DNA of 64,000 nucleotides from Flavobacterium psychrophilum (GTDB taxonomy: Bacteria; Bacteroidota; Bacteroidia; Flavobacteriales; Flavobacteriaceae): positions 1 through 64,000 of the forward strand of contig CAMCFT010000007.1 in assembly GCA_945874225.1 (NCBI GenBank). The letters are read 5' to 3'. How positions within the stretch are numbered: the stretch's first letter is position 1; every line of letters begins with the position of its first letter. The notes below the pieces were generated by a model, which did no database searches, was not told the origin of the DNA, and worked only from the letters and a program-made list of their open reading frames with translations. Below are positions 19,038-27,368 of the stretch, one piece after another. Both the position numbers and the translations under genes were made by a program.

Positions 19038-20423
19038 ATGAAAACTTTTAAATTTTATGCTTTTGTATTTTTGTTTTCAATCCTAAGTTGTAGCAGTAGT
19101 AGCGATTCTCCAACGCCAACACCAATACCTCCAACACCAATACCTCCTACACCCACGCCTCTTACAGATGTTCAAGCAATGGATCAAGTACAAAAGGATG
19201 CTATAAAATATTTTTGGGAATATGCAGAATCAAATTCTAGATTAGCCAGAGAACGATACCATTCCGATGATCCGGGAAATGATGCGCATACAGTTACTAC
19301 CGGTGGTTCTGGTTTTGGGCTAATGTCAATAATCGTAGGGATAGAAAGGGGTTTTATTCCAAGAGTCGAGGCAGTTTCAAGACTTACAACAGCATTAAAT
19401 TTTCTTGAAAAGGCAGATCGTTTTCATGGCGCTTGGCCCCATTGGATCAATGGTGAAACAGGTCATGTAATCCCTTTTGGGACTATAGATAATGGCGGTG
19501 ATCTTGTAGAAACATCATTCCTTTGTCAAGGTTTACTAACTGTCAGGGAATATTTTAAAACTGGAACTACTGACGAACAAGCATTGGCTATTAAAGCAGA
19601 TAACTTATGGAAAGGCGTTGAATGGGATTGGTACACAAAAGGCGGAAATGTTTTGTATTGGCATTGGTCACCCAACTATGCTTGGCAAATGAATTTTAAG
19701 TTAGAAGGATATAATGAATGTTTAATTACCTATGTTTTGGGAGCAGCTTCTCCAACACATCCTATATCTGCCGCTGCTTATCAACAAGGATGGGCACGAA
19801 ACGGAGGGATTGTTAGTGGAAGTTCTCAATATGGTTTTCCGGTGGTATTGAACTATAATGGTGCGCCAGGAAATGTTGGTCCTTTGTTTTGGTCCCATTA
19901 TTCCTATATGGGCTTGGATCCTCGCGGATTAACAGATACTTATGCTGATTATTGGACATTGACACAAAATCATTCGAAAATCATTAATCAATATTGCATA
20001 GCTAATCCTAATAAATGGGCAGGATATTCAGATAAATGTTGGGGGCTTACAGCTAGTTATACCAGAAATTCTGATGGCACAACAGGTTATACGGCACATC
20101 AACCCACGAATGACCCCGGAGTGATTTCGCCTACAGCCGCCTTATCTTCATTTCCATACACACCTGTTGAAAGCATGAAATTTCTACATTATTTATATGA
20201 TGAAAAAAAGAGCACTTTAGTTGGTGTTGCAGGACCTTATGATGCATTTTCGCCTCAATATAATTGGGTTACCCCAAGATATTTGGCAATCGATCAAGGA
20301 ACAATTGCTCCAATGATAGAGAACCATAGAACAGGATTGATTTGGAATTTATTTATGCAAGCCCCGGAAGTTAAGGTTGGTTTAAAAAAATTAGGTTTTT
20401 CATCGACCCAGCATAACTTATAA
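19038..20423 (+). CDS. Glucoamylase-fold lipoprotein, GH144-like (probable endo-beta-glucanase)
   Basis: The 461-residue protein has a lipobox (SILSC, cysteine 18), a proline/threonine linker (TPTPIPPTPIPPTPTP) and an (alpha/alpha)6-barrel of the PF10091 glycoamylase type from about residue 45. Signature segments are GFGLMSIIVGIERGF, TIDNGGDLVETSFLCQGLL, KLEGYNECLI and VISPTAALSSFPYTPVESM. The acids Asp151, Asp155 and Glu227 in those motifs are the best catalytic candidates. GH144 members of this family cleave beta-1,2-glucan, and the GH3 gene 15 bp downstream could hydrolyse the released oligosaccharides. The linker and lipid anchor place it on the cell surface or in the periplasm. The exact linkage specificity is inferred, not shown. 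Confidence 0.86.
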   Translation: MKTFKFYAFVFLFSILSCSSSSDSPTPTPIPPTPIPPTPTPLTDVQAMDQVQKDAIKYFWEYAESNSRLARERYHSDDPGNDAHTVTTGGSGFGLMSIIVGIERGFIPRVEAVSRLTTALNFLEKADRFHGAWPHWINGETGHVIPFGTIDNGGDLVETSFLCQGLLTVREYFKTGTTDEQALAIKADNLWKGVEWDWYTKGGNVLYWHWSPNYAWQMNFKLEGYNECLITYVLGAASPTHPISAAAYQQGWARNGGIVSGSSQYGFPVVLNYNGAPGNVGPLFWSHYSYMGLDPRGLTDTYADYWTLTQNHSKIINQYCIANPNKWAGYSDKCWGLTASYTRNSDGTTGYTAHQPTNDPGVISPTAALSSFPYTPVESMKFLHYLYDEKKSTLVGVAGPYDAFSPQYNWVTPRYLAIDQGTIAPMIENHRTGLIWNLFMQAPEVKVGLKKLGFSSTQHNL

Positions 20424-20438
20424 AATTAATTATTAAAT

Positions 20439-22685
20439 ATGAAAATTAAACTAATTCTACTATTTATTGGCTTTTCACTTATTGGCTACAGCCAAAAAAA
20501 GACAGATAAAAAAAACATAATCATTAAGCCCAAAACTGAGTTTGTAGCCGATTTGATGTCGAAAATGACTATCGAAGAAAAAATATATCAAACGGTACAA
20601 TTTACTTCTGATGGAACTATTACAGGTCCAAAATCTGGTGATAATTTCATCACCCGAATTCAACAGGGAAAAGTAGGCTCAATTCTTAATGCAACTGGTG
20701 CCAAAGAAACCAGAGAAATTCAACGCATTAATATAGAGAATTCTAGGTTAAAAATTCCTTTGTTATTTGGTCATGATGTGATTCATGGGTACAAAACCAT
20801 ATTTCCAATAAATCTTGGAATGGCTTCTTCATGGGATCCAAAAGCTGTAGAATTGGCAGCTCGAATTGCCGCTACCGAAGCTTCATCTGCCGGTGTTCAT
20901 TGGACATTTGCACCTATGGTAGATATAGCTCGTGATGCAAGATGGGGTAGGGTTTCTGAAGGTTCCGGTGAAGATAGTTTTCTGGGAACTCAAATGGCTG
21001 TTGCCAATGTCAAAGGTTTTCAAGGCGATGATTTATCAAAAACGAATACCATTTTAGCTTGCGCCAAACATTTTGCTGCTTATGGTGCTGCCGAAGCGGG
21101 TAGAGATTATAACACAGTCGATATGTCTGAAAGAGTGCTGCGAGATACCTATTTACCTGCTTTCAAAGCTACTGTAGACGCTGGAGTAAAGACTTTTATG
21201 GTCGCTTTCAATGAAATTGCCGGAGTTCCATCTACAGGAAGTAAATTTTTGATTCGGGATGTCTTAAAAGGGGAATGGAAATTTAATGGACTGGTTGTGT
21301 CTGATTACACTGGTATTAATGAATTAGTGGCCCACGGCTTTGCAACGGACAATAAAAATGCCGGAGAATTAGCTTTGCAAGCGGGAGTCGATGTGGATAT
21401 GGTAAGTGCTGCTTATATGAATTATACAAAGCAATCCTATGACGAAGGTAAAGTGACTTTAGCTCAAATAGATGATGCTTGCAAAAGAATTTTAGACGTC
21501 AAATACGATTTGGGATTATTCGAAGATCCGTATCGATATTCTGATGAAAAACGAGAAAAAGAAACGATATATAAGCCAGAATTTTTAGAAGCCAGTTTAG
21601 AAATTGCCAAAAAATCATTAGTCTTGTTAAAAAACAATAATACTATTTTGCCATTGAAAGCGAACCAAAAAATTGCTTTCGTAGGTCCTTTGGTAAGCGA
21701 TGAATATAATATTATTGGTTCCTGGGCAGCACTTGGTGATAGAAACGGGTTTGCTACCAGCGTTAAAGAAGGAGTAACCAATTATTTAAAAAATATCTCA
21801 AATGTAACATTTGATCAGGGTGTCGAAATCAAAAGTGCCAAAAGAGATTTGATGCAAAAAGCATTGGATAATGCCAAAAATGCTGATGTTATTGTTGCCA
21901 TTATGGGCGAAAAAGAAAACATGACTGGCGAGGCAGCTTCTCAAACTAATATCGATTTACCGGGATTGCAAAAAGAATTCTTGGCTGAATTGAAAAAATT
22001 AGGCAAACCAATCGTTCTGGTATTGTTAAACGGAAGGCCACTGACACTTACTTGGGAAAACGAAAATATGGATGCCATTTTAGAAGCATGGTGGCCTGGA
22101 AATCGAGGTGGCGATGCAATTGCTCAAACTCTTTTTGGCGCAAATAATCCAAATGGAAAATTGCCTATATCTTTCCCTAGAAATGTGGGTCAATTGCCAT
22201 TGTATTACAATCATAAAAACACCGGAAGACCTTATTTAGGACCAACTGATCCAGAGCAAAAATACAAATCTCAATATACCGATGTAGGCAATAGTCCTTT
22301 GTATCCTTTTGGATTTGGATTGAGTTACACCACTTTCGAATATTCTAACTTGAAAATTTCAAGTGATAAAATCAAGTTTGGTGAAAAACTAAAAATCAGC
22401 GTAGAAGTTAAAAATACAGGGAATTATGATGGTCAGGAAATAGTTCAACTCTATATTCGGGATTTAGTAGGTTCTGTAACAAGACCGGTGAAAGAACTAA
22501 AGGGATTTGAAAAAATCACTTTAAAAAAGGGAGAAACAAAAACCGTTTTATTTGAAATTTCCTCAGATGATTTAAAATTCTACAATATTGATATGGAAAA
22601 CGTTGCAGAAGCAGGAGGTTTTGAAGTTTTCGTGGGTGAAAATTCTAATACGGACAGAAAAGCAAGTTTTGAATTGGTTAAATAA
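20439..22685 (+). CDS. bglX: GH3 family beta-glucosidase
   Basis: The 748-residue periplasmic enzyme has a signal peptide (ending YSQ, 19), a TIM-barrel domain (about 35-370) with the conserved KIPLLFGHDVIHG, DARWGRVSEGSGED and AKHFAAYG segments, the nucleophile Asp289 in GLVVSDY, an alpha/beta sandwich (about 395-610) and a C-terminal fibronectin-III-like domain (about 650-745). It should release glucose from the non-reducing end of beta-gluco-oligosaccharides. Length and architecture match BglX-type enzymes. It follows the GH144-like gene by 15 bp and is followed by a terminator, closing the first part of the locus. Confidence 0.94.
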   Translation: MKIKLILLFIGFSLIGYSQKKTDKKNIIIKPKTEFVADLMSKMTIEEKIYQTVQFTSDGTITGPKSGDNFITRIQQGKVGSILNATGAKETREIQRINIENSRLKIPLLFGHDVIHGYKTIFPINLGMASSWDPKAVELAARIAATEASSAGVHWTFAPMVDIARDARWGRVSEGSGEDSFLGTQMAVANVKGFQGDDLSKTNTILACAKHFAAYGAAEAGRDYNTVDMSERVLRDTYLPAFKATVDAGVKTFMVAFNEIAGVPSTGSKFLIRDVLKGEWKFNGLVVSDYTGINELVAHGFATDNKNAGELALQAGVDVDMVSAAYMNYTKQSYDEGKVTLAQIDDACKRILDVKYDLGLFEDPYRYSDEKREKETIYKPEFLEASLEIAKKSLVLLKNNNTILPLKANQKIAFVGPLVSDEYNIIGSWAALGDRNGFATSVKEGVTNYLKNISNVTFDQGVEIKSAKRDLMQKALDNAKNADVIVAIMGEKENMTGEAASQTNIDLPGLQKEFLAELKKLGKPIVLVLLNGRPLTLTWENENMDAILEAWWPGNRGGDAIAQTLFGANNPNGKLPISFPRNVGQLPLYYNHKNTGRPYLGPTDPEQKYKSQYTDVGNSPLYPFGFGLSYTTFEYSNLKISSDKIKFGEKLKISVEVKNTGNYDGQEIVQLYIRDLVGSVTRPVKELKGFEKITLKKGETKTVLFEISSDDLKFYNIDMENVAEAGGFEVFVGENSNTDRKASFELVK

Positions 22686-22711
22686 ATTATAGATAGTTTA
22701 TTTAGTAATTG

Positions 22712-22741
22712 CCCTCCAGTAACAATGCTGGAGGGTTTTTT
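22712..22741 (+). terminator. Intrinsic terminator after the GH3 gene
   Basis: Stem CCCTCCAG / CTGGAGGG (8 bp, 8-base loop) followed by six T residues, 26 bp after the stop codon. Confidence 0.88.
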
Positions 22742-22990
22742 AAAATGTGTTTTTAAATAGAGATTTTTAATGTTCCATATATAGAATTAATATTTTCCTT
22801 TTTTAATGATTTTTTAAGCTATTTTTATAAAAATAGTCATCTGATTAGTTTTCATTTTTATCACTTAAATGTTAACTTTACTTGCTGTTTTTCTAGTCAA
22901 GATTAAATAATTATTTAGCTTTTGAAAAGGAATAATAAAAAAGATATTTGAATACCCACCTTTTTAATAAAAAGCATAAAACTTTCTAAA
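22742..22990. other. AT-rich gap before the second enzyme module
   Basis: Very AT-rich sequence with no supported gene or repeat. A promoter for the T9SS-enzyme gene should lie here; TTTG at 22921 and TATTTG at 22945 are near the consensus but lack the two-base NN of the -7 box, so no promoter is called. Confidence 0.4.
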
Positions 22991-25006
22991 ATGAAAAATT
23001 TAAAAAATACTCTCAGCATCACTGTCCTTTATTTTTTGATGGTCAATGTGCAGACCGCATATTCTCAAGTTATAGAGAATTATGAAGTAACGCCATTAAC
23101 GATGAATATTTTAAATGGAGGCGCTACAGATCTAAGTACTTTAACAGTCATCAATAACCCGTTTAAAACAGGAATTAACACCAGTAATAAGGTGTGTAAT
23201 TTATTACGTGATAAAGATGGAATTCCTGATGTTGGTTTCTGGTCTACAAAAACAATTGACTTTACCACTAATAAATACATTCACGTTAAAGTATATAAAA
23301 CAAGAATAACCACAGTCAAGTTCAAAGTAGAAGATGGTCTTGGAGGAATCCTTGAAATGACTAGTATAAATCCACAAACAAAAGTGAATCAATGGGAAGA
23401 CCTTGTGTTTGATTTCAGTAGTTTGACTGGAAGTTATACTAAAATTAGTTTTATGCCGGATTTTATAGATCCAGTAGGATTAGGAGCAGACATAAATATC
23501 TATTTTGATGATATTATTATCAATAATAACCCCAATGCAGTCACTTTTGTAGATGAACTTTTCCAAAACAGTTATAAACTGTATAAGGATATAAGAAAAT
23601 CGAATGGAGTTTATCTTGATGCATTGGCTCTGAATGGAGCTGGGGCAAAACCTGCTGCCATTGCTGCTAATGGAATTGGACTTATGTCTTTATGTATTGC
23701 TGATGCCATGTATAATAAAACGGGAGATGCAGTTAATTGGGAAGCCACAGCAAATCAGGTAATTGCTACCACCCAAACATTTATTGATTTTAAAAATAAT
23801 AGTAAAATAAATGGTGCAGGAATGTTTCCTCGATATTTTAGATGGGACAATGGAAGCCAAGACGGAACCTGGCCCTACGAGTATAGCACGATTGATAATG
23901 CAATTTTTGCTATGGGACTGCAAATGTGTAAGAACTATTTCTCTAGTAACTCAACAATTGTATCGAATGTAAATATTTTACTTGGTTCTATGGATTATAC
24001 AAAAGCAATATATTCTACGCAGATTGCCATGATTTTAGATCAGTCAGGAACTATTGGAAGTGCATTTACGATTCCTTTTAACGAATATATGTTAGTAGCT
24101 TGGTTAGCCAAAAATACAAACTCTTCAAATCCAGGTTACGCTAAATCTCAAACATTTTGGAATACCTATTTTGCTAATCCTACAACAGCTCCTATAACAA
24201 GGCCAAATTATGCTGGTTATATAACCCTTTCTGATGGTGGATATTTGTCTTGTTTTATTCCGCAGTTTTGTTATTATTTTGTCAATCTTTTTAAAAATGA
24301 CACTAATTATATGTCCTACTTTAATAATTGGTTAAATGCCGATAAACTATTTGCAACAAACAATGGTGCGCCTAATAGTTATGAGTGGGGGCTTGGAGCA
24401 GGAGAGATTCCAGGTGGCGGATATTCTGCTGACAAAATTAACGATAACCCCAATAAAATTGTATCACCTCATATCATTGCAGGATTTAGCCCGATATATT
24501 CAAACACAAAATCAGACCTTTTAAGTTTGTATAATAACGGCAATGGTGTTTCAATTTATAGTATTCCGAGCAATACTTCAAAAAAAGTTTTATGGCGGTA
24601 TAAGCGAATAGATACAGCAGCAAGAGCCTCTTATATACAAGCCATAGATTACTCTACAATGTTATTCGGCTTAGCTTCTCTTTCTGAAAATCTTGGTATT
24701 AATTGGTTTTCATTCTATAACTGGCCATTGGATTTACAAGCATTATCATTAGATGATTTATCCAATAAAAATGATGAAATTAGGGTATACCCAAATCCTT
24801 TCGTCGAAAAAATTACTGTTTCAGTTAAAGAATTAACGGGTGCCAATATTAAAATATTTGATGTGTCAGGAAAACCAATAATTGCGACTAAAATGAATAA
24901 TTTTACCGAAACAATATATTTACCAAAAGGATTACCATCTGGATTGTATATCCTGGAATTGAAAACAATTAATGATAGCGTCAGAGTAAAAATTGTTAAA
25001 AAATAA
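22991..25006 (+). CDS. T9SS-secreted divergent glucoamylase-fold protein with N-terminal beta-sandwich
   Basis: The 671-residue protein has a signal peptide (ending AYSQ, 26), a jelly-roll, carbohydrate-binding-like domain (about 27-180; WEDLVFDFSSLTGS and YFDDIIINN are typical of such sandwiches), a helical barrel (about 185-575) and a type A T9SS sorting domain (about 595-671; VYPNPF, then GLPSGLYILEL). The barrel lacks an obvious named family but shares order and spacing of motifs with the GH144-like neighbour: EYSTIDNAIFAMGL (Asp302) parallels TIDNGGDLVETSFL, PFNEYMLVAWLA (Glu365) parallels GYNECLITYVLG, and VSPHIIAGFSPIYS parallels ISPTAALSSFPYTP. I read it as a distant glycan-active relative released or anchored at the cell surface. 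The second barrel Asp is not conserved, so activity may differ. Confidence 0.7.
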   Translation: MKNLKNTLSITVLYFLMVNVQTAYSQVIENYEVTPLTMNILNGGATDLSTLTVINNPFKTGINTSNKVCNLLRDKDGIPDVGFWSTKTIDFTTNKYIHVKVYKTRITTVKFKVEDGLGGILEMTSINPQTKVNQWEDLVFDFSSLTGSYTKISFMPDFIDPVGLGADINIYFDDIIINNNPNAVTFVDELFQNSYKLYKDIRKSNGVYLDALALNGAGAKPAAIAANGIGLMSLCIADAMYNKTGDAVNWEATANQVIATTQTFIDFKNNSKINGAGMFPRYFRWDNGSQDGTWPYEYSTIDNAIFAMGLQMCKNYFSSNSTIVSNVNILLGSMDYTKAIYSTQIAMILDQSGTIGSAFTIPFNEYMLVAWLAKNTNSSNPGYAKSQTFWNTYFANPTTAPITRPNYAGYITLSDGGYLSCFIPQFCYYFVNLFKNDTNYMSYFNNWLNADKLFATNNGAPNSYEWGLGAGEIPGGGYSADKINDNPNKIVSPHIIAGFSPIYSNTKSDLLSLYNNGNGVSIYSIPSNTSKKVLWRYKRIDTAARASYIQAIDYSTMLFGLASLSENLGINWFSFYNWPLDLQALSLDDLSNKNDEIRVYPNPFVEKITVSVKELTGANIKIFDVSGKPIIATKMNNFTETIYLPKGLPSGLYILELKTINDSVRVKIVKK

Positions 25007-25094
25007 CATTAAGAGATCCAGATATTTTCTTTCTAATACAAGGAGAATTTATAGATAATATTTTATATTCGTCAATTCAAAATAATTAATTACA

Positions 25095-27194
25095 ATGAAA
25101 CATTTACTTTTCCTTTTTCTAGTTTTTGGTATAAATGCCACTTATTCGCAAAACATTAAATCTCCATCAAACAAAATTTCCCTAAATTTTAAATTAACTA
25201 CTGATGGACAACCTTCTTATTCTGTTAATTACAATAACAAACCGGTAATTTTCGAAAGCACTTTAGGAATAAAACTAAAGGATAAACCAGCCTTGGATGC
25301 TAATTTTGAAATAGACAGCGTCAAAAATTCCAGTTTTAATGAGTCTTGGAAACCCGTTTTAGGAGAACAAGCAACTATTGTAAATCATTACAATGAACTT
25401 ATAATTGCTCTTACTCAAAAAGTAACTCACATAAAAATGAATGTTATTTTTAGGGTTTTTAACGAAGGTGTTGCCTTTAGATATGATTTTCCAAAGCAGG
25501 CAGCCTTAAATTATTTCATTATTTCCGATGAGGTTTCTCAGTTTAATTTGACCGAGAATAACAAAGTTTTTTGGCTTCCCGGAGACTTTGACAGTCAGGA
25601 ATATGTGTACAATGAATCATCGTTTTCAGACATAAACACACAAAAAATTAATTTGAATAATGGTATTGGCGTAAAATCCATTGCAGGAAAATATGTAGTT
25701 CAATCCCCATTGATGATGAAATCTCCTTCGGGTTTGTATCTTAATATTTTTGAAGCCGCTGTTGTAAATTACCCAATTATGCATCTTGATTCAGACGTGA
25801 AAAATAATAAATTAACTTCTCATTTAGTTCCAAATGCCATTGGAGACAAAGCCTACTTACAAGCGCCATGTGTTTCCCCTTGGAGGACCATTATGGTCAG
25901 TGATGATGCCAGAGATATTGTGGGTTCTAAGATGATTTTGAATCTGAATGAACCTTGTAAAATCGACGATACTTCTTATATAAAACCAATGAAATATGTT
26001 GGAATTTGGTGGGAAATGCACGTTGGAAAATCGACTTGGGATTATGCAGGTTCACAAAATGCCCAAAATGTTTCAACACAAGATTTATTGCCTTCAGGAA
26101 AACACGGTGCTACAACCGAAAACACCAAAAGATATATTGATTTTGCTGCCAAAAATGGTTTCGATGGCGTTCTTGTCGAAGGCTGGAATGTAGGTTGGGA
26201 AGATTGGTTTGGCAATTGGAAAGAAGAAGTTTTCGATTTCACTACGCCTTATCCTGACTTTGATATTGACGCGGTTACGGCTTACGCCAAATCCAAAAAC
26301 GTGAAGATGATTATGCACCACGAAACCTCTGGTTCGGTGGCAAATTATGAACGACATTTAGATCGTGCTTTCGACTTGATGAAAAAACAGCATTATCCAG
26401 CGGTTAAATCAGGTTATGTAGGTAAAATTATTCCGCGTGGCGAATTTCACGATGGACAAACTATGGTCAATCATTTTAACTTTGTTGCCAGACGCGCCGC
26501 TGATTATAAACTGATGGTCAATTCTCACGAAAGTTCCCGTCCAACGGGTTACAGCCGTACGTATCCAAATTACATTGCCGCCGAAGCTGCTCGTGGCAAT
26601 GAATTCAATGCTTGGAGCACAGGAAATCCCCCAATGCACGAAACGATTTTACCTTTCACCAGATTACTTGGCGGTCCAATGGATTACACGCCGGGAATTT
26701 TCGAAATAAAAATGAGTTTTTACGACAAAACCAAAACCGAACAAGTTCATACCACATTGGCCAAACAATTGGCGTTATATGTAACGATGTATTCGCCTTT
26801 GCAAATGGCTGCTGATTTACCTGAAAACTACGAAAGATATCCGGATGCATTTCAGTTTATCAAAGATGTTGCAGTAGATTGGCAAGAGTCAAAATATCTT
26901 GAAGCTGAACCAGGAGATTATTTAACAGTGGTTCGAAAAGCTAAAAACTCAGAGAAATGGTTTCTTGGCACCATCACTGATGAAAATGCCAGAAAATCTG
27001 AAATTAAACTGGACTTTCTCACCAAAGGGAAAAAATACAAAGCCATAATTTATGAAGATGCAAAAGATGCGGATTGGAAAAATAATCCAAAAGCCTACAA
27101 AATAAGTACAATAGAAGTTACTTCTAAATCAAAAATCAATTTGAATTTGGCACCCGGAGGAGGAACAGCGATAAGTTTTGAGCTAATTAAATAA
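25095..27194 (+). CDS. GH97 family inverting alpha-glucosidase (SusB-like)
   Basis: The 699-residue enzyme has a signal peptide (ending TYSQ, 19), an N-terminal beta-super-sandwich (about 20-285), a TIM barrel (about 290-590; YVGIWWEMHVGKSTW, GFDGVLVEGWNVGWEDW) and a C-terminal beta domain. Glu410 (HHETSG), Glu479 (NSHESSRPTG) and Glu503 (ARGNEF) occur with spacings of 69 and 24 residues, the same as the catalytic glutamates 439, 508 and 532 that I recall for SusB. This supports the inverting, alpha-glucosidase-type branch rather than the retaining alpha-galactosidase branch. An alpha-glucosidase in a locus otherwise suited to beta-glucans is unexpected. It is periplasmic by its signal. Confidence 0.93.
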   Translation: MKHLLFLFLVFGINATYSQNIKSPSNKISLNFKLTTDGQPSYSVNYNNKPVIFESTLGIKLKDKPALDANFEIDSVKNSSFNESWKPVLGEQATIVNHYNELIIALTQKVTHIKMNVIFRVFNEGVAFRYDFPKQAALNYFIISDEVSQFNLTENNKVFWLPGDFDSQEYVYNESSFSDINTQKINLNNGIGVKSIAGKYVVQSPLMMKSPSGLYLNIFEAAVVNYPIMHLDSDVKNNKLTSHLVPNAIGDKAYLQAPCVSPWRTIMVSDDARDIVGSKMILNLNEPCKIDDTSYIKPMKYVGIWWEMHVGKSTWDYAGSQNAQNVSTQDLLPSGKHGATTENTKRYIDFAAKNGFDGVLVEGWNVGWEDWFGNWKEEVFDFTTPYPDFDIDAVTAYAKSKNVKMIMHHETSGSVANYERHLDRAFDLMKKQHYPAVKSGYVGKIIPRGEFHDGQTMVNHFNFVARRAADYKLMVNSHESSRPTGYSRTYPNYIAAEAARGNEFNAWSTGNPPMHETILPFTRLLGGPMDYTPGIFEIKMSFYDKTKTEQVHTTLAKQLALYVTMYSPLQMAADLPENYERYPDAFQFIKDVAVDWQESKYLEAEPGDYLTVVRKAKNSEKWFLGTITDENARKSEIKLDFLTKGKKYKAIIYEDAKDADWKNNPKAYKISTIEVTSKSKINLNLAPGGGTAISFELIK

Positions 27195-27205
27195 TGGGTT
27201 TATAT

Positions 27206-27236
27206 GACCTATGAGGTTTTTAAAACCTCATAGGTC
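27206..27236. repeat. Perfect palindrome GACCTATGAGG...CCTCATAGGTC
   Basis: A 15-bp stem (GACCTATGAGGTTTT with AAAACCTCATAGGTC, one-base loop) stands 11 bp after the GH97 stop codon. It could end transcription poorly in either direction because no long T-run follows. It is adjacent to the 27-bp hairpin at 27266-27333. Confidence 0.75.
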
Positions 27237-27265
27237 TGTTTAGACATCAGCACTTTATAATTTGT

Positions 27266-27333
27266 CATTTCGACCAGCGGGAGAAATCACATAACGTGAG
27301 CAACAAATGTGATTTCTCCCGCTGGTCGAAATG
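27266..27333. repeat. Perfect 27-bp inverted repeat (REP-like palindrome)
   Basis: Bases 27266-27292 (CATTTCGACCAGCGGGAGAA and onward) are the exact reverse complement of 27307-27333, with a 14-base loop. Its GC content is higher than the surroundings. I recall similar CATTTCGAC...GAGAAATCACA palindromes scattered between genes in flavobacterial genomes, which suggests a REP-like dispersed element rather than a gene-specific attenuator. No T-run follows. Confidence 0.8.
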
Positions 27334-27368
27334 GCAAAAGAATTGCCCAAAATATCAAAATCAAAAAT

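Noticed and set aside
27309..27368. Extended N-terminus for the GH43-like enzyme
   Set aside because: The extension would be encoded by the arm of a palindrome and would bury the signal peptide that begins at 27369.
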